Source of the DNA: Niallia circulans
GTDB lineage: Bacteria; Bacillota; Bacilli; Bacillales; Cytobacillaceae
Length of the DNA: 64,000 bases
Assembly (NCBI RefSeq): GCF_003726095.1
Contig: NZ_CP026031.1
Span: 558,001 to 622,000, forward strand
Direction: 5' to 3'
The first letter of the stretch is position 1. Every line of letters starts with the position of its first letter. The notes beneath the pieces were generated by a model, which ran no database searches, was not told where the DNA came from, and worked only from the letters and a program-made list of their open reading frames with translations. Positions 57,930 through 64,000 of the stretch are shown here, in pieces. The position numbers and the translations under genes are program-made.

Positions 57930-58550
57930 CTAATACTCCAATGATAATTTATAAATGGGAAGCAGGGTATCATAAGTTTTTTCAATTAATGCAAGCAGTT
58001 CTTCTCCATTTGATAGAATAGAATCTCCAGCAGCGATTTTCTGACCTACTAAAAATTCAGCTTTTTTTACATCACGGAATCTTGTTAAGGCTGCTTCTAA
58101 GTTTGTTTCTCCAATTTTAACTGCCTCTTTTTTCATATGGTCCATGGATAGAACATAATCTTGTGGCAAAGTGGACTGCAGAATCTCATAATTTGCCAAA
58201 AAACCTTCAGCGATTTCTTTCTTTTTTGGAAGTTCATATATATATGCTAACCATATAAAGACATGGTCATCAAATAAGCCGACTTGGAAATGTGGATGTT
58301 GTTTGTAGCCTCGTTTATTACTTGCGATGGCAAGCCAAGTATCCTTCGGCGGGTTAACTGTTCGTCTTGCATGTTTTGCAATATGTAGAAACATTTCCAT
58401 GCCAAGCTTTCCAGACAGCTCTTCAGTAAGCTGTGTGCCAATTTCGCGAAACTTTGGCTGAATTCTTTCCTGAATCGCTTCCATTCGAGCATCTAGTCCA
58501 TCAATTGTAAAGGTATCAAAATCTTTTTGTGTAAAACCAGTGAATGCCAT
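57930..58550 (-). CDS. yktB: UPF0637 family protein YktB
   Basis: 206 residues. The UPF0637 pattern is clear (GFTQKDFDTFTIDGLDARM, HIAKHARRTVNPPKDTW, GYKQHPHFQVGLFDDH). A cytoplasmic protein of unknown function with a solved fold but no assigned activity. It converges with yktA, as in B. subtilis. Confidence 0.88.
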   Translation of the reverse strand: MAFTGFTQKDFDTFTIDGLDARMEAIQERIQPKFREIGTQLTEELSGKLGMEMFLHIAKHARRTVNPPKDTWLAIASNKRGYKQHPHFQVGLFDDHVFIWLAYIYELPKKKEIAEGFLANYEILQSTLPQDYVLSMDHMKKEAVKIGETNLEAALTRFRDVKKAEFLVGQKIAAGDSILSNGEELLALIEKTYDTLLPIYKLSLEY

Positions 58551-58811
58551 TATTTCTTATCTCCTTTTTAGTTTATCTCCATTGTTTACGGGTAAATACT
58601 GTATATAAAATCAAGTAAGCTATTTAGTCACTTAAAATGTAGCTTCAACTTAGCTAGCCTTTTCGCAAATATTGTAGCATACATAAATAATATTATGAAG
58701 GAATTTGGATTGCGCTGGGTTATAGCACAAAATAGGAGCAAGCTAATTAGTTTCCACATAATATATATGAAATCAACAGAAATGCAAGTCGATGAAAGGG
58801 GTGTTCTGTCA

Positions 58812-59006
58812 GTGAAACAATTGATGAATTTAGCGAAGAAAATGGAAGTGGAAAAGGAAAAAAAAGCTGTTCTTCGTCTAGAAATGGATTATGAATTGGC
58901 TACCTTATTCGATGCGATGAATGAAAAGGATGAAAAACAAAAAAAATTAAGTAAGCAAAAGTTAGAAAGAATTAGGCAGGAACTTCTAAGACTTAAAGCA
59001 TTATAA
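58812..59006 (+). CDS. Small helical protein (YkzI-like)
   Basis: 64 residues. Highly charged and almost entirely helical (KKMEVEKEKKAVLRLEMDYE, then KLERIRQELLRLKAL). AAAGGGG is ten bases before the GTG at 58812; the open frame reaching 58695 has no ribosome site. The length and position between yktB and yktC match B. subtilis ykzI. Function unknown. Confidence 0.68.
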   Translation: MKQLMNLAKKMEVEKEKKAVLRLEMDYELATLFDAMNEKDEKQKKLSKQKLERIRQELLRLKAL

Positions 59007-59027
59007 CTAATGAATAAGCTGATAGGT

Positions 59028-59088
59028 AATCATGCAGCTGACTCTATAGGAAGCAACCTTTCATTCCTATAAAGTCAGCTGCATGATT
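59028..59088 (+). terminator. Long terminator hairpin after the ykzI-like gene
   Basis: A 25-base arm at 59028-59052 pairs with 59064-59088 with one mismatch (AATCATGCAGCTGACT start, AGTCAGCTGCATGATT end), followed by TTG. The T-run is short, but the stem is very stable. The remaining gap up to 59378 shows nothing else. Confidence 0.75.
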
Positions 59089-59378
59089 TTGCATACCAAT
59101 AGAAAAATGAGCTTTGGAAATATTGTTTAGCTTAAATGGACGTTGTCACCGCATTGACGAAGAGAGAGGGAAAGGGAAGGGGGTATAGGCTGGGCTCTTA
59201 GTAATAGACTTTAAGAAGAAAATACATAATATTATCCAAAGAACCTGTATTCATAGAATTTTCTTATTTTATGATACTATATAGAAGAAGGATAGATTTT
59301 TTAGAAGTATGTTTAGGGATGATCTAAGCTAAAATATAGGAAACGATGAAAAAAAGAATGTAAAGAAGGGTTGAGAAG

Positions 59379-60179
59379 ATGACAAATTGGCTGGAAATCG
59401 ATAAATATGCGAAAGAATGGATTAAAGAGGCAGGAGCAAGAATTATCAAGTCTTTTTCTTCTGAGCTCATTATTCAAACGAAATCAAATAAAAATGACTT
59501 GGTCACCCAAATAGATAAGGGGACAGAAGAATTTTTGATTAATAAGATCAATAAAGTTTTTCCTTCCCATCGTATTTTAGGCGAAGAGGGAGTATGTGAG
59601 GCACTAGAAGATTTGAAAGGGATAGTCTGGATTATTGATCCTATTGATGGAACGATGAATTTTGTCCATATGCAGCGGGATTTTGCCATCTCTATTGGAA
59701 TTTATGAAGATGGAGTAGGAAAGATTGGTTTAATATATGATGTAGTGGCAGACGAGCTGTACCATGTTCGAAAGGGAAATGGTGTTTTTATGAATGACTT
59801 AAAGCTATTACCTTTAAAAGATACGGCCGTGGATGAGGCTATTATCGGATTAAATGCTACATGGGTAACAAAAAATAAACGGATTGATCCGACTATCTTA
59901 GAACCACTTGTAAAAGCATCAAGAGGAACGAGATCTTTTGGATCTGCCTGTTTAGAATTAGCGTACATAGCAGCCGGAAGAATGGATGCTTATTTAACCT
60001 TAAGATTATCGCCTTGGGATTATGCAGCAGGTAAGATAATGGTTGAAGAGCTAGGCGGCAAGGTAACAACTTTAAGAAACGAACCGCTTGATTTATTAAC
60101 GCAACAATCTTTTTTTGCATCCAAACCTGGATTACATGATGAAATACTTCAAAAATATCTAAAAGATGGAAACTGGTAA
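59379..60179 (+). CDS. yktC: Inositol monophosphatase family protein YktC
   Basis: 266 residues. Metal-binding motifs of the family are intact: GEEGV, DPIDGTMNFVH and WDYAAGKIMVEELGG. B. subtilis YktC hydrolyses inositol-1-phosphate and NADP-type substrates have been proposed for the family. Cytoplasmic. AAGGGTTGAG precedes the ATG. No terminator is seen before the convergent ylaF-like gene. Confidence 0.88.
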   Translation: MTNWLEIDKYAKEWIKEAGARIIKSFSSELIIQTKSNKNDLVTQIDKGTEEFLINKINKVFPSHRILGEEGVCEALEDLKGIVWIIDPIDGTMNFVHMQRDFAISIGIYEDGVGKIGLIYDVVADELYHVRKGNGVFMNDLKLLPLKDTAVDEAIIGLNATWVTKNKRIDPTILEPLVKASRGTRSFGSACLELAYIAAGRMDAYLTLRLSPWDYAAGKIMVEELGGKVTTLRNEPLDLLTQQSFFASKPGLHDEILQKYLKDGNW

Positions 60180-60191
60180 GAGTTGTTAAGG

Positions 60192-60377
60192 CTAGTTTTC
60201 GGTTACATGAAGAACTTTCTTTTTTTTATGGGATTTTAAGAACCAAATTCCACAGAATAGGCAAAAACAAATAAGAGTACCAGCTAATGTTTTTTCTAAA
60301 ATACATATTCCGATGCTTATAAAACTAGATGCCCCATAAACGTTATAGTAAAAATATGGATAATTATCAAAATTCAT
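60192..60377 (-). CDS. ylaF: Small membrane protein, YlaF-like (DUF5325)
   Basis: 61 residues. A hydrophobic segment with ISIGICILEKTLAG followed by a second span and a basic tail (KSHKKKK) fits the YlaF family as I recall it. Position just upstream of typA and divergent from it also matches. AAAGGAAG is seven bases before the ATG. Function unknown. Confidence 0.6.
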   Translation of the reverse strand: MNFDNYPYFYYNVYGASSFISIGICILEKTLAGTLICFCLFCGIWFLKSHKKKKVLHVTEN

Positions 60378-60440
60378 GTTTATCTTCCTTTATTATGGTC
60401 TATATTTATCAAAATTAATAGCGTATGATAGTAAAGAAAT

Positions 60441-60469
60441 CCCACAGCGAAATGTTGTGGGTATTTTTT
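60441..60469 (+). terminator. Plus-strand terminator upstream of ylaF
   Basis: CCCACA pairs with TGTGGG around a 9-nt loop, followed by TATTTTTT. The only plus-strand gene before it is yktC, so the yktC transcript probably runs antisense through the ylaF-like gene before stopping here. Confidence 0.65.
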
Positions 60470-60570
60470 AACCGTGTCTCCTCTATCATACTATGTTATG
60501 GAATGGAAAGAACAGCCATAATGTAAATAAATTGTTATATTCAAGCATAAAATGATGATAAAATAAATTT

Positions 60571-60610
60571 TTTTATCAAAATAACGTTTACATTTGTTAT
60601 TTTGATAAAA
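60571..60610. promoter_or_regulatory. 15-bp perfect inverted repeat upstream of typA
   Basis: TTTTATCAAAATAAC (60571-60585) and GTTATTTTGATAAAA (60596-60610) are a perfect inverted repeat with a 10-base spacer. A third GATAAAA copy lies at 60557. No T-run follows, so it looks more like an operator than a terminator. An extended -10 (TGATATAAT ending at 60644) lies just downstream. Confidence 0.6.
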
Positions 60611-60713
60611 GGTTTTAGGTTTCTGTGAAATTATGTGATATAATGACTCAGTTATAATATTATTAAAAAAATAAATTAATCCAGATAGACATATTTAGGT
60701 AGGAGTGAAATTT

Positions 60714-62546
60714 TTGAAAATTAGAGAAGATATTCGTAACATTGCTATTATTGCTCACGTTGACCATGGGAAAACAACTTTGGTTGACCAGCTGTTAAAA
60801 CAATCCGGCACATTCCGTACAAATGAACATGTGGAAGAACGTGCAATGGATTCCAACGATTTAGAAAGAGAACGTGGAATAACAATATTAGCGAAAAATA
60901 CTGCTATTCAATATAAAGATAAACGTATTAATATCCTAGACACACCAGGACATGCTGACTTTGGTGGAGAAGTAGAGCGTATCATGAAAATGGTTGATGG
61001 TGTTCTACTTGTTGTTGATGCATATGAAGGTTGTATGCCACAAACACGCTTCGTATTAAAAAAAGCTTTAGAGCAAAACTTAACTCCAATTGTTGTTGTT
61101 AACAAAATTGACCGTGACTTTGCTCGTCCTGCTGAGGTTATTGATGAAGTATTAGATTTGTTTATTGAGTTAGATGCGACAGAAGAACAATTAGAATTCC
61201 CTGTTATCTATGCATCAGCTATTAATGGTACAGCTAGCACAAACCCTGAAAAACAAGATGAAAACATGCAATCATTATATGATGCAATTGTAGATCATAT
61301 TCCTGCACCAGTTGACAATCGCGAAGAGCCTTTACAATTCCAAGTAGCTCTTTTAGATTACAATGATTATGTTGGAAGAATCGGTATCGGTCGTGTATTC
61401 CGCGGTACGATGAAGGTTGGTCAACAAGTAGCGTTAATGAAATTAGATGGAACAGTGAAGCAGTTCCGTGTAACAAAAATCTTTGGTTTCTTCGGATTAA
61501 AACGTCAAGAAATTGAAGAAGCATACGCTGGAGATTTAATCGCAGTATCAGGAATGGAAGATATAAACGTTGGTGAAACAGTATGTCCATTTGAACATCA
61601 AGATGCACTACCAGTTTTACGTATCGATGAGCCAACTCTTCAAATGACATTCTTAGTTAATAACTCTCCTTTTGCAGGTAAAGAAGGTAAATATTTAACT
61701 TCAAGAAAAATTGAAGAAAGATTGCGTGCACAATTAGAAACAGATGTAAGTTTACGTGTTGAAAATACAGACTCACCAGATGCATGGACGGTATCAGGAC
61801 GTGGAGAACTTCATTTATCTATCTTGATTGAAAATATGCGTCGTGAAGGTTACGAGCTTCAAGTGTCAAAACCTGAAGTTATCGTTAAAACTATTGATGG
61901 AGTTCGTTGTGAGCCAATTGAACGTGTACAAATCGATGTTCCTGAAGAGCATACAGGTTCAGTTATGGAATCGATCGGTGCTCGTAAAGGAGAAATGTTA
62001 GATATGATCAACAACGGTAATGGACAAGTTCGTTTAATCTTTAACGTACCTGCTCGAGGACTTATTGGTTATACAACTGAATTTTTAACATTAACACGCG
62101 GTTATGGTATCATCAACCATACATTCGATAGTTATCAACCAATGGCATCAGGTCAAGTTGGTGGACGTCGCCAAGGTGTATTAGTAAGTATGGAGTCTGG
62201 AAAATCATCTACTTATGGAATTATGCAAGTAGAAGATCGTGGAATTATCTTTGTTGAAGCTGGGACTGAAATTTACGAAGGAATGATTGTTGGGGAACAT
62301 ACTCGTGAAAATGACATCACTGTTAATATCACAAAAGTAAAACAAGCAACAAACATCCGTTCAGCAAACAAAGACCAAACGGCAACAATGAAAAAACCAA
62401 GAATTATGACTTTAGAGGAATCTTTAGAATACTTGAACGATGATGAGTATTGTGAAGTAACTCCTGAATCAATTCGTTTACGCAAAAAAATCTTAAATAA
62501 AGCAGAACGTGAAAGAGCTGGCAAGAAGAAAAAATCTGCTGAATAA
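60714..62546 (+). CDS. typA: Translational GTPase TypA/BipA
   Basis: 610 residues. G1 [11 protein letters not shown]2 region with RGITI, G3 [12 protein letters not shown]4 NKIDRD, then EF-G-like domains III and V and the BipA-specific C-terminal domain. It binds ribosomes and helps assembly and stress growth. AGGAG is eight bases before the TTG at 60714, giving MKIRED as in B. subtilis (MKLRND); the GTG at 60705 is within the ribosome site. Strong codon bias. Confidence 0.96.
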   Translation: MKIREDIRNIAIIAHVDHGKTTLVDQLLKQSGTFRTNEHVEERAMDSNDLERERGITILAKNTAIQYKDKRINILDTPGHADFGGEVERIMKMVDGVLLVVDAYEGCMPQTRFVLKKALEQNLTPIVVVNKIDRDFARPAEVIDEVLDLFIELDATEEQLEFPVIYASAINGTASTNPEKQDENMQSLYDAIVDHIPAPVDNREEPLQFQVALLDYNDYVGRIGIGRVFRGTMKVGQQVALMKLDGTVKQFRVTKIFGFFGLKRQEIEEAYAGDLIAVSGMEDINVGETVCPFEHQDALPVLRIDEPTLQMTFLVNNSPFAGKEGKYLTSRKIEERLRAQLETDVSLRVENTDSPDAWTVSGRGELHLSILIENMRREGYELQVSKPEVIVKTIDGVRCEPIERVQIDVPEEHTGSVMESIGARKGEMLDMINNGNGQVRLIFNVPARGLIGYTTEFLTLTRGYGIINHTFDSYQPMASGQVGGRRQGVLVSMESGKSSTYGIMQVEDRGIIFVEAGTEIYEGMIVGEHTRENDITVNITKVKQATNIRSANKDQTATMKKPRIMTLEESLEYLNDDEYCEVTPESIRLRKKILNKAERERAGKKKKSAE

Positions 62547-62557
62547 TAATAGATAAG

Positions 62558-62588
62558 GAAGTCATCTGTTGATGGCTTCTTTTTTTTA
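62558..62588 (+). terminator. Terminator of typA
   Basis: GAAGTCATC-TGTT-GATGGCTTC (one G-T pair) is followed by a run of eight T residues, 12 bases after the stop codon. Confidence 0.92.
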
Positions 62589-62692
62589 TTTTGAGTGAAG
62601 TGGAGGTATAGGCTTTAACTGAGAATGCAAGCAAGGAAACTAAGTGATTGTGAACAAAGAAGAGTCTTCTGTGACTGTAAGGAAGTTGGAAG

Positions 62693-63092
62693 AATGGTGT
62701 TCATTATTTTGAATTGTGAGAGAGGGAAACGGAGTTCATGGAGAAATGAACACCATTTTTGCATTGGGAGAGCAGAAGAATGGTGTTCATCGAGGAAATG
62801 AAAGCCACATTCAGCATGGAGAGTGTAGAAAATGGTGTTCATCGAGGAAATGAAAGCCACATTCAGCATGGAGAGTGTAGAAAATGGTGTTCATCGAAGG
62901 AATGAAAGCCACATTCAGCATTGGGAATGTAGAAAATGGCGTTCATCAAGGGAATGAAAGCCACATTCAACATTGGGAATGTAGAGAATGGTGTTCATCG
63001 AGGAAATGAAAGCCACATTCAGCATGGAGAGTGCAGAAAATGGCGTTCATCAAGGAAATGAAAGTCACTTTTGGCATGAGGACAAAGAAATC
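62693..63092. repeat. Tandem array of 52-bp units with flanking inverted repeat
   Basis: Six units begin at 62781, 62833, 62885, 62937, 62989 and 63041, each exactly 52 bases apart. Units one and two are identical; the others differ by up to about ten bases and the last decays at its end. A diverged unit precedes them (62741-62792). AATGGTGTTCATT (62693-62705) and AATGAACACCATT (62745-62757) form a 13-bp perfect inverted repeat at the array's left edge, and every unit repeats half of it. Since 52 is not a multiple of three, the array is not a coding repeat. It fills most of the gap 62547-63249. Confidence 0.9.
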
Positions 63093-63249
63093 AGAGTGAA
63101 AGGTCATGGAGACCATCTCTCGTAGCTCTCATAAGTTAAACCCAATCTCTAATCGTAATAGAAGCACATATTCAAAAATAAATTAGTTGTATTCTTCAAC
63201 CAACCTCTAAACTTATAATTAGTAAATAAAGGAAAATGAGGAATGGGAA

Positions 63250-63614
63250 ATGAAAATTTTTCGATTTAATAAAGAGTCTGGAAAGCAAATCACTCAATTT
63301 AATTCCTGTTTTATTATGAATCGCATCCTGGGAACTAAGAAAGAAGCATATATTGGATGTATGTATCTTGAAGAAAATGGGATTATTGGTTTACATCAAG
63401 CTGTAATACCACAACTTCTGTTAATTGTTAGCGGCATAGGCTATGTTCGAGGAGAAAAGAATGAAGGTTTCAAGTTAGAAGTGGAGAGGCGGTGTATTGG
63501 GATAAAGAGGAATGGCATGAAACGAAAACAGATATTAGCTTAACAGCCATCGTTATTGAAAGTGAAGAGATAATGCCTGATTTAATGATACCATTAAAAG
63601 AGAAGAGCATATAA
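63250..63614 (+). pseudogene. Cupin-domain protein with a -1 frameshift
   Basis: The frame from the ATG at 63250 reads a small cupin (GIIGLHQAVIPQLLLIVSGI, YVRGE) to about 63482. There the sequence lacks one base: the other frame continues smoothly as GEAVYWDKEEWHETKTDISL and then AIVIESEEIMPDL, to a stop at 63612-63614. As written the first frame ends early at 63543 with a nonsense tail. Either the gene is inactivated or there is a sequencing error. GAGGAATGGGAA precedes the ATG. It would be about 120 residues when intact. Confidence 0.75.
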
Positions 63615-63650
63615 AAAAGAAGACCTTACTAAAAGATCTTCTTTTTATTT
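63614..63650. terminator. Terminator between the cupin pseudogene and ylaI
   Basis: AAAAAGAAGA (63614-63623) pairs with TCTTCTTTTT (63637-63646) around a 13-nt loop, with A and T flanks for both strands. Confidence 0.8.
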
Positions 63651-63665
63651 ATAATGCTTGTCTAC

Positions 63666-63866
63666 TTACCAATCATCTTCTTGAGTTTTGTTTTGATAAA
63701 GAACAAAGTTACCCGAATCGATTCTTTTCTTTGTGTTTTTGGCGATTCTATCATCACACTCATTACACATATACGTATGGATTGGCCGATTTCGTAGTCG
63801 TTTTGCCTGAAAGGAGTTTTCGTCTATATCTTCAATTTTATCACATATCACACATTTAACTTTCAA
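63666..63866 (-). CDS. ylaI: YlaI family zinc-finger-like protein (DUF2197)
   Basis: 66 residues with two CxxC pairs (VKCVICDK and YMCNEC) around AKRLRNRPIHTY, the YlaI hallmark. A small zinc-binding protein of unknown function. AGAGGTG is six bases before the TTG at 63866; the GTG at 63875 is part of that ribosome site. B. subtilis has ylaI close to typA. Confidence 0.87.
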   Translation of the reverse strand: MKVKCVICDKIEDIDENSFQAKRLRNRPIHTYMCNECDDRIAKNTKKRIDSGNFVLYQNKTQEDDW

Positions 63867-63936
63867 TAGTTGCACCTCTAATCATAAAATAGATTATAGG
63901 CACATTATAATATATAATCGTATAGAAAATCGAATT

Positions 63937-64000
63937 TTAATCTCTTATATGATTATTTGATTGTTCATCTTGGTTATTTTTCAGCTCTTTTTCTTCTTTA
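63937..64000 (-). CDS. Partial open frame at the window edge
   Basis: On the minus strand a frame entering from beyond the window ends with a Lys/Glu/Asn-rich tail (KEEKELKNNQDEQSNNHIRD) and a stop at 63937-63939. It could be the C-terminus of a gene upstream of ylaI, but only about 21 codons are visible. The family cannot be named. Confidence 0.3.
   Translation of the reverse strand, partial: KEEKELKNNQDEQSNNHIRD

Noticed and set aside
62615..62869. 84-codon minus-strand open frame in the 52-bp array
   Set aside because: It crosses units whose length is not a multiple of three, so frames change from unit to unit; protein-like repeats (DEHH, AECGFHF) are just translated DNA repeats.
62741..63092. 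CRISPR array
   Set aside because: The full 52-base unit is conserved; there are no constant repeats separated by unique spacers, and no cas genes.

Overview
The window is low-GC, AT-rich chromosomal DNA of a spore-forming Bacillota, most likely a Bacillaceae member outside the B. subtilis group proper (a Niallia/Cytobacillus-like genus is a guess). This rests on gene order. From left to right it follows the B. subtilis kinE-mtnUE-spo0E-kinD-mhqR-clpE-ykvI-ykvS-ptsHI-ykwC-patA-cheV-ykyB-ykuI-ykuJ-cbpB-ccpC-dapH-dapL-ykuT-ykuV-ktrC-rnjA-rpoY-def-ykyA-pdhABCD-speA-yktA-yktB-yktC-ylaF-typA-ylaI segment, with local losses and insertions. No rRNA, tRNA, prophage, insertion sequence or CRISPR array was seen. 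Core genes dominate and most transcription units end in a recognisable intrinsic terminator.

Region 1 (1-9.1 kb) is a sporulation and signalling block. It holds an acyltransferase, a KinE-like PAS kinase, an ArsR-type regulator with its own promoter and operator, the divergent pair mtnU/mtnE, a Spo0E-type phosphatase and a KinD-like kinase. Two inputs to Spo0A and one Spo0A~P phosphatase therefore sit together. Region 2 (9.1-18.6 kb) has the quinone/thiol-stress regulator mhqR with a textbook promoter and operator, an M3 peptidase, CtsR-controlled clpE, ykvI, an ACT-domain plus PFL-family operon preceded by a glycine-type riboswitch and terminator, several very small genes and a PilZ protein. 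Region 3 (18.6-29 kb) has ptsHI without ptsG, a calcium-type P-ATPase, ykwC, patA, an RDD protein and a UMF1-type transporter.

Region 4 (29-44.4 kb) has cheV with a likely SigD promoter, ykyB, a PAS-GGDEF-EAL protein, ykuI, ykuJ, the c-di-AMP receptor cbpB, ccpC, the acetylated diaminopimelate pathway genes dapH and dapL (patA supplies the aminotransferase 15 kb upstream), ykuT, ykuV and ktrC. Both c-di-GMP and c-di-AMP proteins are present. Region 5 (44.4-57.2 kb) has rnjA-rpoY, an untracked 23-codon cationic peptide gene next to a long hairpin, def, ykyA, a dispersed palindromic repeat, the pdhABCD operon and speA. Region 6 (57.2-64 kb) has yktA, yktB, a ykzI-like gene, yktC, ylaF and typA, then a 52-bp tandem repeat array, a frameshifted cupin gene and ylaI.

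No wholly new multi-gene system is evident. The points most worth following up are the 52-bp array after typA, the glycine-type riboswitch in front of the ACT/PFL operon, the small cationic peptide with its flanking hairpin, the two related intergenic repeats after ykyA and yktA, the structured GC-richer element near 34.1 kb and the concentric palindrome at the ArsR-type gene. Start codons were adjusted wherever a ribosome binding site clearly chose one, so several coordinates are shorter than the longest open frame. All family and homologue statements come from recall of protein families, not from a database search.
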